Of a stretch of 64,000 nt of DNA, positions 19,898-29,079 are shown one piece after another. Below the pieces are notes generated by a model. It saw only the letters and a list, made by a program, of their open reading frames with translations, did no database searches and was not told the DNA's origin. Numbering within the stretch: position 1 is the stretch's first letter; each line of letters begins with the position of its first letter. The stretch comes from Methylocystis echinoides (GTDB lineage: Bacteria; Pseudomonadota; Alphaproteobacteria; Rhizobiales; Beijerinckiaceae). A program made the position numbers and the translations under genes. The DNA lies in assembly GCF_040687965.1 (NCBI RefSeq), contig NZ_CP156084.1, positions 3,162,501 to 3,226,500 on the forward strand, in the 5' to 3' direction.

Positions 19898-22403
19898 TCG
19901 CGAGGCCGCGACGATTCCAGGCGCCGAGGCGCGGCGGCTGGCCGCCTGGATCGAGGATTACGAACCAATACCCGGCGTCCCCGACGAGCTGATCGGGTCG
20001 GACGGCCGCCCGCGCGCGCAGTGGTCGCGCCTGCTGGAAACGCTTGCGGGTCTCGGGCAGGAGGGAGTCGAGAGCCGTTTCGCCGCCGCTGCGCGGCGCA
20101 TCAACGACATGGGCGTGACCTATCGCGTTCATGGCGAAACGCGCGAACGACCCTGGCCCCTCAGTCGGCTGCCGCTGCTCGTCACGGAGAGCGAGTGGCG
20201 GGACATTGCGGCGGGCGTGGCGCAACGCGCCGAGCTGCTCGACTGCATCTTGCGCGACGTTTATGGCGAAGCGCGGCTCGTGTCCGAAGGCGCTTTGCCG
20301 GCGGCGGCGGTGGCGGGCTCGCCCGAGTTCATCCGCCCGATGTGCGGCGTCAAGCCCGTGGGCGGGCGCTGGCTGCGTTTCTATGCGGCCGAGCTGGGGC
20401 GGGGGCCCGACGGCAAATGGTGGGTGCTCGGCGATCGCGCCCAGGCGCCCTCGGGCGCGGGCTACGCCGTCGAGAACCGGCTCATTCTGGCGCGCGCCTT
20501 TCCGAGCCTCTACCGCGAGATGCGGGTTCGCCGGCTCGCGGGCTTCTTTCGCGATTTTCGCGCCGGGCTGGTCGCCGCCGCCACACGGGCCGATCCGCGC
20601 ATCTGCCTGATGACGCCGGGGCCCTGGAGCGAGACCTATACGGAGCAGGTCTATCTGGCGCGCTACCTCGGATTTCTTCTCGTGGAGGGCGAGGACCTGG
20701 TCGCGAGCGAAGGCAAGCTGCACGTGCGCACGGTCGCTGGCCTGAAGCGCGCCGACGTGCTGTGGCGGCGCGTCGACGCGGACTGGCTCGACCCGCTGGA
20801 GGCCAACGCCGCGTCGCGGCTCGGCGTTCCGGGCCTGTTCGAGGCGATCCGCGAGGGCGCCGTGGCGCTCGCCAACATGCCGGGGGCGGGCCTCGTCGAG
20901 TCGCGCGCCTTGATGAGCTTCCTGCCGGCGCTGGCGCGACGGCTTTTGGGCGAGGATCTGCGTCTCCCGAATGTTGCGACCTGGTGGTGCGGCCAGGAGG
21001 CGGAGCGCGCTGAAATTTTGCGCGACATCGACCAGCGCGCCATCGCCGCCGCCTTCGGCGACACGGCGGAGGGGCTCGAGGACGGCCGCGCGGCGATCGG
21101 CGCCGAGCTCGACGCCGAGCATCGCGCGCGGCTGGTCGCCGCCATCAAGCGGCGCGGCATGGACTATGTGGCGCAGGAAGTCGTTCAGCTTTCGACGACC
21201 CCAGCCTGGCGCGGCGGGGCGTTGACGCCGCGCCCCTTCACGCTGCGCGTCTTCGCCGCGGCGACGCCCGAGGGCTGGAAGATCATGCCCGGCGGATTTT
21301 GCCGCGTGTCCGACCGCCGCGACGCGCGCGCCATCTCGATGGGCGCAGGCGCCAAATCGGCGGATGTCTGGGTCGTCGGCGACGACGGGCCCGAGCCGGC
21401 CACGACGCTGCTGCCCGCAACCGACGACGCGCGCATCGTGCGCGTGCCCGGCAACCTGCCGAGCCGCGCCGCCGACAATCTCTTCTGGATGGGCCGCTAT
21501 CTCGAGCGGGCGGAGGCCACGCTGCGCGTCGTGCGCTGCCTGTGCAATCGGCTGACCGAGCCGCAGAGCAACGCCATTTTGGGCCGCCAGCCGATCGACC
21601 GCTGTGAGCGGCTGCTCGTCGCCTGGGGCGCCGCGGGGCCGGTCGATTCGGCCGATTCCAGCGCGGCCATCGCGCTGACGGCGGCCAGCGACGCGAAATG
21701 CTACGGTTCGGCGCGCGCCATTGTCGCGCAGGCGAAGCGCGCCGCCTCGATTGTTCGCGAGCGCCTGTCGCAAGACATCTGGCAATTGCTGGTGCGTCTG
21801 GACGCGCGTCTCAATGGCCCCGCCGCGCCGCTCGAACCAGAAATCCTGGAAATGTGCGAAAGAGGGCTGCATACGCTCGCGGCGCTGTCGGGTCTGATGG
21901 ACGAGAACTTCAACCGCGTGTCGGGTTGGACCTTCATCGATCTCGGCAAGCGCATCGAACGCGCCATCAACACCTGTCGCTACGTGCGGCAGTTCGCCGA
22001 CGACGATCCGACGCTGGAGACGCTCGACGCGCTCCTGGAGCTCATCGATTCGCAGATCTCCTATCGTTCCCGTTATCTCGCCGGCGCCGCTCTGGCGCCG
22101 ACGCTCGACATGGCGCTGCTCGATCCTTTCAATCCGCGCTCAGTGGCCTTTCAGGCCCGCCGCATCGACGCGCATCTGGCGGCGCTGCCGGCGCTCGCCG
22201 ACGACGGGATGATGGAGCCGCAGCGGCGCATCGCCGTATCGCTGCGCGCCGATCTCGAAGCCGAGGACGCCCGCCGCATCGACGGCAAGCGTGTGCTGCT
22301 GATCGAACAACGGCTGATGGCGCTCGCCAACGCCGTTTCGGAACGGTATTTCTCTCACGCCAGCGATCCCGCTCCGGGCGACAGGCGATCGAGATTCGCG
22401 TGA
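19887..22403 (+). CDS. Circularly permuted ATP-grasp fused to an alpha-E domain
   Basis: An 838-residue fusion of two proteins that are often encoded separately. Residues 1 to about 480 are the circularly permuted ATP-grasp ligase: [72 protein letters not shown]. Residues about 520-830 are the all-helical alpha-E domain ([46 protein letters not shown]). ATP-grasp enzymes form amide bonds by acyl-phosphate chemistry, and the alpha-E part has no proven role. It starts at TTG 19887 just after TACGGAGG, inside the end of the upstream gene, so translation is probably coupled. Confidence 0.9.
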   Translation: MAVDREAATIPGAEARRLAAWIEDYEPIPGVPDELIGSDGRPRAQWSRLLETLAGLGQEGVESRFAAAARRINDMGVTYRVHGETRERPWPLSRLPLLVTESEWRDIAAGVAQRAELLDCILRDVYGEARLVSEGALPAAAVAGSPEFIRPMCGVKPVGGRWLRFYAAELGRGPDGKWWVLGDRAQAPSGAGYAVENRLILARAFPSLYREMRVRRLAGFFRDFRAGLVAAATRADPRICLMTPGPWSETYTEQVYLARYLGFLLVEGEDLVASEGKLHVRTVAGLKRADVLWRRVDADWLDPLEANAASRLGVPGLFEAIREGAVALANMPGAGLVESRALMSFLPALARRLLGEDLRLPNVATWWCGQEAERAEILRDIDQRAIAAAFGDTAEGLEDGRAAIGAELDAEHRARLVAAIKRRGMDYVAQEVVQLSTTPAWRGGALTPRPFTLRVFAAATPEGWKIMPGGFCRVSDRRDARAISMGAGAKSADVWVVGDDGPEPATTLLPATDDARIVRVPGNLPSRAADNLFWMGRYLERAEATLRVVRCLCNRLTEPQSNAILGRQPIDRCERLLVAWGAAGPVDSADSSAAIALTAASDAKCYGSARAIVAQAKRAASIVRERLSQDIWQLLVRLDARLNGPAAPLEPEILEMCERGLHTLAALSGLMDENFNRVSGWTFIDLGKRIERAINTCRYVRQFADDDPTLETLDALLELIDSQISYRSRYLAGAALAPTLDMALLDPFNPRSVAFQARRIDAHLAALPALADDGMMEPQRRIAVSLRADLEAEDARRIDGKRVLLIEQRLMALANAVSERYFSHASDPAPGDRRSRFA

Positions 22404-23287
22404 TCTACGACATCAGCCACGTCACGACCTACAGCTATGAGGCGAGCGTCGCCTCGACGCGCTGCGCCATCCGGCTGACGCCGCGCGACGGCCGCGGCCA
22501 GCGGGTCTTGAGAAGCGTAATCGAGGCGACGCCGGCCCCCGAGGCGACGCGTGAGAGCGTCGACTTCTTCGGCAATCGCGTGGTCGAGGCGATGATCCGC
22601 GAGCCGCACGCAAGGCTGCGCGTCGCGATGACCGCCCGCGTCGAGGTCAATTGGGACGAGCCGCCCGCGCCGGGCCTGACCCCGCCGTGGGAAAACATCG
22701 CGCGCGACGCCTGCGCCCTGAGACGCCTGGACAGGGGCACGCCCGCGCACTGGCTCTTCCCGGGCCGCCTGACGCCGCTCCATCCGCCGGCGACGGATTA
22801 TGCGCGCGAGAGCTTTCCCGCTGGCCGGCCGGTTCTCGAAGGCGCGGCTGAACTGATGGCCCGTATCAAGGAAGACTTCGCCTATGACCCCGAGGCGACT
22901 CATGTGGCGACGCCCCTTGCCGAGGCTTTCGCGCGGCGCGGCGGCGTCTGTCAGGATTTCGCGCATATCATGATCGCCGGCCTGCGCGGCCTCGCATTGC
23001 CGGCGGCTTATGTCAGCGGCTACATTCGCACCGCGCCGGCCCCCGGCCAGCCGCGTCTCGACGGCGCGGACGCCTCGCACGCCTGGGCGGCGCTTTGGTG
23101 CGGCGAGCCCTTTGGCTGGATTCATCTGGACCCGACCAACGCCATGTTCGCCGACGACAACCACATCACCGTCGCGATCGGGCGCGATTACGCGGATGTG
23201 TCGCCGATCGACGGCGTCATCGTCGGGGCAGGGCGCCAGGCCCTCGCCGTCAACGTGGACATCAAGGCCGTGAGCGGCGCGTCGTGA
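22400..23287 (+). CDS. Transglutaminase family cysteine protease/ligase
   Basis: A 295-residue protein of the BTLCP transglutaminase type, third in the operon. An N-terminal beta domain (ISHVTTYSYEASVASTRCAI) precedes the catalytic core with GGVCQDFAHIMIAGLR (Cys184), DASHAWAALW (His227) and IHLDPTNAMF (Asp244). GTG 22400 overlaps the preceding stop as GTGA, and its own stop overlaps the GTG of the ClC gene in the same way, so the four genes form one coupled unit. It probably hydrolyses or transfers a peptide bond in the product of the ATP-grasp protein; this is inference from context. Confidence 0.88.
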   Translation: MIYDISHVTTYSYEASVASTRCAIRLTPRDGRGQRVLRSVIEATPAPEATRESVDFFGNRVVEAMIREPHARLRVAMTARVEVNWDEPPAPGLTPPWENIARDACALRRLDRGTPAHWLFPGRLTPLHPPATDYARESFPAGRPVLEGAAELMARIKEDFAYDPEATHVATPLAEAFARRGGVCQDFAHIMIAGLRGLALPAAYVSGYIRTAPAPGQPRLDGADASHAWAALWCGEPFGWIHLDPTNAMFADDNHITVAIGRDYADVSPIDGVIVGAGRQALAVNVDIKAVSGAS

Positions 23288-24660
23288 ACGACGCGCCCCC
23301 GCCAGAGGCCGCGCCTCCCATGGGGCGTCTGGAAGGACGCCTACCCGACGACAGCCTCTGGCGGCGGCGGGAGCAAGGGGAGCCGCCGGCGGCGCCGGAC
23401 GATCGGATCGGTCTCCTCATCCTCGCGACGCTGGCGCTCGCCGTCGGCGTCGCCGCTGGCGTCGTCGGCGCCTTCTACCGGTTGTCGCTCGACGCGGCCG
23501 ACAACTTTCGCACGCTCATCGTCGCATGGGCGCAGGGCAGGGCGCTTCTTGGCCTCTTGTGCGTGATCGGACTCTGCGCCCTCGCCGCCGCCCTCGCCGG
23601 CTGGCTGGTTCGGCGCTTCTCGCCGCACGCCTCCGGCAGCGGCATCCCGCACGTCGAGGCGGTTCTGCACGGCCAGGCGCCGCCCGCGCCCTTCATCCTG
23701 TTGCCGGTAAAATTCTTCGGCGGCGTCCTCGCCATCGGCTCGGGCCTCGCGCTCGGCCGCGAGGGCCCGAGCGTGCAGATCGGGGCGGTGATCGGCCATC
23801 TCGTCGGTCAGGCCTCGGGCCGCGATTGGCGGGATTGTCGCGCGCTGCTCGCCGCGGGGGCCGGGGCGGGGCTCGCCACGGCCTTCAACGCTCCCATGGC
23901 CGGCGCGGTCTTCGTGCTCGAGGAGCTGGTGCAGAAATTCGAGCACCGCACCGCCATCGCCGCGCTCGGCGCCTCCTCGACCGCGATCGCCACCGCGCAT
24001 TTCATTCTCGGCGACGCGCCGGAGTTCGCGCTTGCGCCCATCGATTATCCCGCGCCGGCGATCGGCCCGCTGTTCTTCGTGTTCGGCGCGCTCATGGGCT
24101 GTCTGGGCGTCTTTTACAATCGGCTGCTGTATGCGACGCTCGCGGCCTATGACAAGACGCCGGTCAAATGGCGCGCGGCGCTGACCGGCGCGGCGGTCGG
24201 CGCGCTCGCCTGGTTTGCGCCGGGCGTCGTCGGCGGCGGCGGGAATATCACCCAGGCGGCGCTCTCCGGCGCGCAGGACGTCTTCATCCTGCCCTTCGTG
24301 CTCATGCTGAGGTTCGGCCTCGGTTCGGCGTCCTATGCGACCGGGACGCCCGGCGGACTCTTCGCGCCGATGCTGGCGCTGGGCGCCCTCGCCGGTCTCT
24401 TCTTCGGCGTCGTTTGCGGCCTGCTGCTGCCGGGGCTTGCCATCCAACCTCAGGCTTTCGCCGTGGTGGGCATGACGGCGCTGTTCACGGCGGCGGTGCG
24501 GGCGCCGCTGACGGGCATGGTTCTGGTCACGGAGATGACGGGCAGCGCCGTCTTGCTGCTGCCGATGCTGGCCGCCTGTTTTACGGCCATGCTGGCGCCG
24601 ACCCTGCTGCGCGAGGCGCCGATCTATGAGGCGTTGCGAGAACGACTGCTACGCCGGTGA
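23284..24660 (+). CDS. ClC family chloride channel/transporter
   Basis: A 458-residue protein with about a dozen membrane segments and the ClC selectivity motifs in order: GSGIPHVEAVL, GREGPSVQIGA (with the gating Glu), and GTPGGLFAPMLALGA. The helix after it (AVVGMTALFTAAVRAPLTGMVLV) is also conserved. No C-terminal CBS domains are present. The first 40 residues form a charged cytoplasmic leader. GTG 23284 overlaps the transglutaminase stop by four bases. Its placement at the end of the ATP-grasp operon is unusual and may mean only read-through. A strong hairpin follows. Confidence 0.92.
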   Translation: MNDAPPPEAAPPMGRLEGRLPDDSLWRRREQGEPPAAPDDRIGLLILATLALAVGVAAGVVGAFYRLSLDAADNFRTLIVAWAQGRALLGLLCVIGLCALAAALAGWLVRRFSPHASGSGIPHVEAVLHGQAPPAPFILLPVKFFGGVLAIGSGLALGREGPSVQIGAVIGHLVGQASGRDWRDCRALLAAGAGAGLATAFNAPMAGAVFVLEELVQKFEHRTAIAALGASSTAIATAHFILGDAPEFALAPIDYPAPAIGPLFFVFGALMGCLGVFYNRLLYATLAAYDKTPVKWRAALTGAAVGALAWFAPGVVGGGGNITQAALSGAQDVFILPFVLMLRFGLGSASYATGTPGGLFAPMLALGALAGLFFGVVCGLLLPGLAIQPQAFAVVGMTALFTAAVRAPLTGMVLVTEMTGSAVLLLPMLAACFTAMLAPTLLREAPIYEALRERLLRR

Positions 24661-24663
24661 AAA

Positions 24664-24688
24664 GGCGCCGGGGGAGGGCCCCGGCGCC
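24664..24688. terminator. Hairpin between convergent genes
   Basis: GGCGCCGGGG at 24664-24673 pairs with CCCCGGCGCC at 24679-24688 with a 5-base loop. It is preceded by AAAA and followed by CTTCT. Its symmetrical position between clc-like and DUF1236 genes suggests a two-way terminator. Confidence 0.7.
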
Positions 24689-24696
24689 CTTCTGCG

Positions 24697-26202
24697 TCAC
24701 CTCGGGCGCTCGATGATGTCGGCGACGATCCGGGTGTCCGGATCAACCAGCACGACCTGATCATTGAGCACGAAGTAGTCGAAGCGCTCGGCGTCCGGCG
24801 CCTGGGCCGCAATATTGCGCGGCACCGGCTCCAGATCGACGGATTCCGGAACCCGCTCGCCCACCCGCACGCAAACCTGCCGCAGATTCGACCGAGCCTC
24901 GCTCATGACCCCGCGATAGAGCGCGCGCTCCTGCCGGTCGTCGAGCCGCACCCGCGGGGCGTAGCCATAAGCTTCGCCCCGACGCCTTGGCCCGGCGCGG
25001 CGATCATCGTCATCGTCGTCGTCAGCGTCCCGACGCGACGCGCGGTAATCGTCTCTGCGCGCCGACCCATAGGAGCGGCCGTTGCGGCGGTCGTAGCCGT
25101 AGCGCTCGTCGTCTCCATATCCGTAGCCATAGGCGGCTCCGGGGCCGCCTTCGTCCAGAACGGTCACGACCTCGCGGGTGCCGGGATCGATGATGGCGAT
25201 GTCGTCGCCGACCATGACGTAATTGAAGCCGCGGAACCGCGGGATCATCCCGATCACATCCGAGGGCAGCGGGTAGAATTGCACGCTCGGGGGAAGGACG
25301 GCGCCGATTCTCGGGCTGAAGACGTCAGGCGAGATTCGTTGCACGTTTCGCTGGGTCAGGATCTGACGGACCCGCGTGTTTTCCCGCTGAGACAGCCGGA
25401 AGCGGCCGGCTCCCCGCCTGTCGCGCCCCGCGTCCTCGAAAGCCTCGCGCCGGCCCGCGCCGCGCGTCGCTTCGCCCGTCTGCCGGTCGAAGCCGTCCCT
25501 GCCGCGTTGTTGATCCATCTCGCCGCGGCGCTCCATCTGGCCGGCGCGGCCGGTCCTGTCCGCCTCGGCTTGCGTTCCGCGGCGTTCGGCGTCGGCAGCG
25601 CCGGGCTCCGCCCGCTCGCCAGACCGGCCGGCCTTGTCGGCCTCAGCCTGCGTGGCGCGGCGTTCGGCGTCCGTGGTCGCGGCCCCCGTGCGCCCACCGG
25701 GAGTGGCCCCGCTTTCCCCGGTCTGGTCCTGGCGGTCCATTTCCCGGCCGCCCTGGGCCGTGGGGGCGCGGTCGCGATCTTGGTTCGCGGCGCCCCGTTG
25801 CTCCTCCCGCGTCGTGGCGCCGTGCTTCTCGCCCTTCTTGGCGCCGCCGTGCTTCTCCTCGGCCTTGGTCGCGTCCTGCTTCTTCTCGTCCTTCGCGGCG
25901 CCGCGCTTGCTCTCGTCCTTTGCAGCAGCCCGCTTGTCCTCGTCCTTGGCCGCCGCGCCCGGACGATCCGACGCGTCCCCTGTCTCGCGCGCGCCGCGTT
26001 CGCGCTTCTGTTCCTGCGCCCGCTCGTCGCGCCGCTCACCGCGCTGCTCGGTCGCACCCTTCTCATTCTGCATGCGGGTCGATTCGCCTGGCTTGGCGAC
26101 GTCGTCGCCCGATGGCCCACGTCCGGCCTGCTGCGCATAGCCCTGAGAGAGGCAGAGCGACAGAGTCGCTACGGCCGCCGAGAGAAAAAGCCTTGTTCGC
26201 AT
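24697..26202 (-). CDS. DUF1236 domain secreted protein with long charged repeat region
   Basis: A 501-residue exported protein. The signal peptide is RTRLFLSAAVATLSLCLSQGYA followed by QQ. Residues 25-250 are low-complexity and highly charged with degenerate repeats (KDE-KRAAAKDE, then RRATQAEADKAGR and RRGTQAEADRTGR). A folded DUF1236-like segment follows (IGAVLPPSVQFYPLPSDVIG, FNYVMVGDDIAIIDPGTREV). After a Gly/Tyr/Asp-rich linker comes a second copy (VRVGERVPESVDLEPVP, FDYFVLNDQVVLVDPDTRIV). The family is widespread in Hyphomicrobiales and of unknown function, probably periplasmic. It is transcribed leftward and converges on the ClC gene. Confidence 0.82.
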   Translation of the reverse strand: MRTRLFLSAAVATLSLCLSQGYAQQAGRGPSGDDVAKPGESTRMQNEKGATEQRGERRDERAQEQKRERGARETGDASDRPGAAAKDEDKRAAAKDESKRGAAKDEKKQDATKAEEKHGGAKKGEKHGATTREEQRGAANQDRDRAPTAQGGREMDRQDQTGESGATPGGRTGAATTDAERRATQAEADKAGRSGERAEPGAADAERRGTQAEADRTGRAGQMERRGEMDQQRGRDGFDRQTGEATRGAGRREAFEDAGRDRRGAGRFRLSQRENTRVRQILTQRNVQRISPDVFSPRIGAVLPPSVQFYPLPSDVIGMIPRFRGFNYVMVGDDIAIIDPGTREVVTVLDEGGPGAAYGYGYGDDERYGYDRRNGRSYGSARRDDYRASRRDADDDDDDDRRAGPRRRGEAYGYAPRVRLDDRQERALYRGVMSEARSNLRQVCVRVGERVPESVDLEPVPRNIAAQAPDAERFDYFVLNDQVVLVDPDTRIVADIIERPR

Positions 26203-26448
26203 TGCGGTCTCCTTGGCGGAAGCGGGGCCGCCCGCCGCGGGCGGCCGTTGCGCTTGCTGGGATCGGTGATGCCGTGGAACGCATCGGCGGGCTGAATGTT
26301 CATGGGCTCCAGAACCGCATGCGACACCGTGCAGACGGGCGAAAGCCTCGTCTTTTCAGTGATCTGTAGGCAGGCCCCCAAGGGCGCGGGGGGCCCGCGC
26401 GCCCATCGCCGCGCCGCGTCGTTCAGGTGGATGGAAGCGTGATAGGGC
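26203..26448. other. Intergenic region without a recognised gene
   Basis: Between the DUF1236 gene and the small-peptide promoter I see only the ribosome site of the leftward gene (CAAGGAGACC on its strand, next to 26203) and G+C-rich sequence with short open frames on both strands. None looks like a gene. Confidence 0.4.
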
Positions 26449-26477
26449 TTGACAAAAAACGCCCCCTCCGTTGAGAT
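26449..26477 (+). promoter_or_regulatory. Sigma-70-like promoter for a small peptide gene
   Basis: A perfect TTGACA at 26449-26454 is followed after 17 bases by TGAGAT (26472-26477) as a weak -10 box. It lies about 60 bases before the ribosome site of the 23-residue open frame. Confidence 0.5.
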
Positions 26478-26539
26478 GCGTCCCGCGTAAAGCTGCAAAT
26501 AACGACGCCATCAATGGCGTTCCCCAGAGGGAGGTTCAA

Positions 26540-26611
26540 ATGGGTTGGCTGATTCCCGCTTGCATGTTGGCTATGGTCATCATCTCCGCTGTGACCCTGA
26601 CGCGTCTCTGA
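26540..26611 (+). CDS. Probable small membrane peptide (23 aa)
   Basis: A 23-codon open frame whose product is almost entirely one hydrophobic helix (central residues LIPACMLAMVIISAVTL) with an Arg near the C-terminus. It has a strong ribosome site, CAGAGGGAGG, seven bases before the ATG, a TTGACA promoter element upstream, and two hairpins with T runs downstream, so it looks like a complete small transcription unit. A CGCCATCAATGGCG palindrome lies in the leader. I know no matching family. It could alternatively be a regulatory RNA with a chance frame. Confidence 0.5.
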   Translation: MGWLIPACMLAMVIISAVTLTRL

Positions 26612-26630
26612 TCGCCCAGGTAAGCGAATG

Positions 26631-26657
26631 ACCGGCCCAGCGAGCGGTCCGGTTTTT
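26631..26657 (+). terminator. Terminator of the small peptide unit
   Basis: ACCGG (26631-26635) pairs with CCGGT (26649-26653), extended inward by CC/GG, and is followed by TTTTT. Confidence 0.6.
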
Positions 26658-26663
26658 CAAAGG

Positions 26664-26700
26664 CCGTCAGCGCCGAGGCGCTGGCGGTCTTTTGCTTTTG
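26664..26700. terminator. Second hairpin with T-rich tail
   Basis: CCGTCAGCGCC (26664-26674) pairs with GGCGCTGGCGG (26677-26687), with one G-U pair, and is followed by TCTTTTGCTTTT. It may also serve the leftward hydratase gene that ends at 26708. Confidence 0.65.
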
Positions 26701-26707
26701 AGGCTCC

Positions 26708-27523
26708 TCAGGCTTCCGCGGCGAATCGCAGCCGTGCGCGGCCGAGCGCCCCATAATCCGCTTCGACGGCGTCGCCGGGTTCGATTTCCAGCGGTGTCAT
26801 GCAGGTGCCGGTCGTGACGATTTCGCCGGCCTTCAGCGTCAGGCCGAGCGACGAAAGGCGGTTGGCGAGCCAGGTGAGGGCGATGCGCGGGTCCCCGAGG
26901 ACCGCCGCCCCCACGCCCTCCCGCGTCCAGCAATCCCCGCCCGCCTTCGTCACTTTACCCGTCACGGCGTGCCGGCTGAGATCGATTCTGCGCCAGACGG
27001 CGGGCGCCGCGGGGCCGACCACATATTGCCCGGCGCAGGCGTTGTCGGCGATGAGTTGGGCTTCGCCGGCCTTTTCGAAGACGGCGAAGCGCGAATCCGG
27101 CGCCTCGAGACCGAGATGCAAATCGGCGACGGCGCCCATGACCTCGTCCTGGCTGTAGGCGGTCTCGCGCGGCGCCAGGTCGCGTCCCATACGGAAGGCG
27201 AACTCCGGCTCCGCCACGCGCATGCGATTGCCGAAGAGCGACAGCTCCGCGCCGTCGTCGAAGACCTTGCCGGAGAGCAGGCGCCCCGCCAGCGGCCCGG
27301 AGACCTGGATATGGGCCTGACCGACCGCGCTGGTCGCTGCGAGCTTCCAGCCCAGCACGCGACGTCCCGAGACTTCCGGGAGCTGCGCCTGCGCGGCGTA
27401 GCCTTCGAATGCGTTCGCGGGCCGGCACTCCGCCGGCAACTCCCCCAGCGTCTCCCCGGCCTGCCAGCAGGACCAGATGCGACGCGCGGCCTCGGCGGCC
27501 TTTGCGACTTCGTACGAGCTCAT
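26708..27523 (-). CDS. 2-keto-4-pentenoate hydratase/fumarylacetoacetate hydrolase family protein
   Basis: A 271-residue protein of the hydratase branch of the FAH fold. Recognisable parts are RRVLGWKLAATSAVGQ, the acidic metal-site region AEPEFAFRMGRDLAPR, VADLHLGLEAPDSRF, IADNACAGQYVVGP, and the C-terminal LKAGEIVTTGTCMTPLEIEPGD with YGALG. These enzymes hydrate 2-hydroxypentadienoate-type compounds in meta-cleavage pathways; no other pathway gene is nearby, so the substrate is uncertain. ATG 27523 (MSSYEVAKAAEAARRIW) was chosen over the longer open frame to 27622, whose extra residues are not family-like. Confidence 0.82.
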   Translation of the reverse strand: MSSYEVAKAAEAARRIWSCWQAGETLGELPAECRPANAFEGYAAQAQLPEVSGRRVLGWKLAATSAVGQAHIQVSGPLAGRLLSGKVFDDGAELSLFGNRMRVAEPEFAFRMGRDLAPRETAYSQDEVMGAVADLHLGLEAPDSRFAVFEKAGEAQLIADNACAGQYVVGPAAPAVWRRIDLSRHAVTGKVTKAGGDCWTREGVGAAVLGDPRIALTWLANRLSSLGLTLKAGEIVTTGTCMTPLEIEPGDAVEADYGALGRARLRFAAEA

Positions 27524-27694
27524 GGCGAAGAATGCGCCGAAACATTCCTTTCCATCAAGCGCTCGATAGGGCTGTGCGGCCCAAGACGGGAAATCTGCGG
27601 CCTTGTGACGCGATCTTCGCAAAGGCCGCGAGCGCCGTCTTGACCCCCTGTCGGATCAAACCTAGCGTTCGGCTGGTTGGGAGGGCCTCTCGCA

Positions 27695-28075
27695 GTGGCG
27701 CGATTTCGAACATTGCTGAATGGCGAAGCGGGGCGCATCGGCGCGCTTATCGCCATGTTGGCCGTGTTCCATCTGACATTCGCCGCCTTCGCGCCCCTTG
27801 CCGCTGCGGCGCCCGCAGAGGCGGGTCTTTCCTGTCTGCATGGCAAGAACTCGGGAACGCCCGCTCCGACGCTTCCCCAGCATCACATGAACGCCTGCTG
27901 CGTGACGCATTGCGCAGAACTCGGCGCGATTGTTCTCGAGGGCGTCGACGGCTGCGCAGGGCCTCGCCTCGCTGCGCCCGATACATACGAATGGACGGGC
28001 GTCGCGGCGTTTATCGCGCCCGCGCCGAGGAACCCTGCAAACGCGCCGAGAGCGCCTCCGTCGCTCGTTTCCTAG
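27695..28075 (+). CDS. DUF2946-like exported protein
   Basis: A 126-residue protein starting at GTG 27695 after a GGGAGGGCC ribosome site. A hydrophobic helix (IGALIAMLAVFHLTFAAFAPLAAAA) forms a signal or anchor. It is followed by LSCLHGKNSG, then QHHMNACCVTHCAELGAIVL with closely spaced Cys, His and Met. This arrangement is like DUF2946 proteins, small exported proteins often encoded next to copper-related TonB receptors. The metal-ligand-rich segment fits copper handling in the periplasm, which is inference. It leads the TonB-ExbB genes on the same strand; a 168-base gap separates it from tonB. Confidence 0.62.
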   Translation: MARFRTLLNGEAGRIGALIAMLAVFHLTFAAFAPLAAAAPAEAGLSCLHGKNSGTPAPTLPQHHMNACCVTHCAELGAIVLEGVDGCAGPRLAAPDTYEWTGVAAFIAPAPRNPANAPRAPPSLVS

Positions 28076-28243
28076 CGCCTGCGAATCGTCGTGCGACGAG
28101 CGGCGAGAAGGCGGTGCTGGCGATAGCGACGTATGTCGGGCGGCGATCGAATCCCCTTTCTTAGCGGGCAGGCGATGACGCGCGGCTGAAGGTCCATAGC
28201 GCGCGCGAAGGCCACATGCGCGGCGCGGACAGAGGCTTCAAGA

Positions 28244-29056
28244 ATGGTTGACTTGGCTACAAGCGTGAGGTCGGAAAAGGAGCAAAGCCCCTTTCCGCAA
28301 CGGCCGCCGCTGAGACCTGCATGGCTGCACCCGGTCCTCGCAGGGGCGATCGTCTTCGTGCACATCGCGTTCTTCGCATCCGGAATTTATTGGCCCGCGC
28401 CCCAGGTGGCGGATCTCGCGACGATCGACGCCGAGCTCATCCCGGAGGGGGACTCGCTCGACGCGGGCGACCCCGCGCCAGAGGGCGACACGCTCGACGT
28501 CAGCGCGCTGGAAAACGCGCCCGCCGTCGCCGTCGAAGAGCCGGAAGCGGCGCTTCCGCCGCCGCCCATCATGCAGCCGGAAGCGGCGGCCGAGCCGTCT
28601 CCGGACGCGCCCGCGCGGAAGGAAGAGAAGCCCAAGGCGCCGGAAAAGAAGCGCGCCTCGCGCGCCGCTTCTGCAGACGCCAAATCGCGGGAGGCGTCAC
28701 TGGACAAGCGTCGGTATGGCGTTCCTGGCGGCGCGGGACAGGGAGCCGGAACGGCGCGGGTCGCCGGCCGCTTCGGATTGCCGGGCGGACGGGCTCAGGG
28801 CTCGGCCGCGACGCAGGCGGCGTGCCTCGTACAGGTCGCGACTTCCATCCGCCGGCATCTGCCGGGCGCGACGAGCCTGGGTCCCGGAACCGCTTATGTG
28901 ACCTTCTACGTCAATCCCGGCGGCGGCATCTCGGGCATTTCCGTCTCCGCCTCGTCCCCGGCCCACGAGGCGCTCGCGCGTCGAATCGTCGGGGCCTCTC
29001 GCGGCCCGGGCAATTGCGCCTCCGCCTATGCGAGCCAGCACATCACCTTCCAGTAA
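28244..29056 (+). CDS. TonB-like energy transducer
   Basis: A 270-residue TonB-family protein. One N-terminal membrane helix (residues 27-48, LHPVLAGAIVFVHIAFFASG) is followed by a Pro/Glu/Ala/Lys-rich spacer (residues 70-150, with EEPEAALPPPP and EEKPKAPEKKRA). The C-terminal TonB domain spans about 190-270 (CLVQVATSIRRHLPGATSLG, YVTFYVNPGGGISGISV, SPAHEALARRIVGAS). It links the inner-membrane proton motor to an outer-membrane receptor, here most likely the OprC-like receptor encoded at 30352. ATG 28244 has AGAGG upstream. The exbB gene follows after 23 bases. Confidence 0.85.
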   Translation: MVDLATSVRSEKEQSPFPQRPPLRPAWLHPVLAGAIVFVHIAFFASGIYWPAPQVADLATIDAELIPEGDSLDAGDPAPEGDTLDVSALENAPAVAVEEPEAALPPPPIMQPEAAAEPSPDAPARKEEKPKAPEKKRASRAASADAKSREASLDKRRYGVPGGAGQGAGTARVAGRFGLPGGRAQGSAATQAACLVQVATSIRRHLPGATSLGPGTAYVTFYVNPGGGISGISVSASSPAHEALARRIVGASRGPGNCASAYASQHITFQ

Positions 29057-29079
29057 TCGCTCGGAAGAAAGAGACTTCG

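Noticed and set aside
19755-21872. Minus-strand open frame of 705 codons opposite the ATP-grasp gene
   Set aside because: Antisense shadow; composition is Arg/Ala/Gly-rich without domain motifs.
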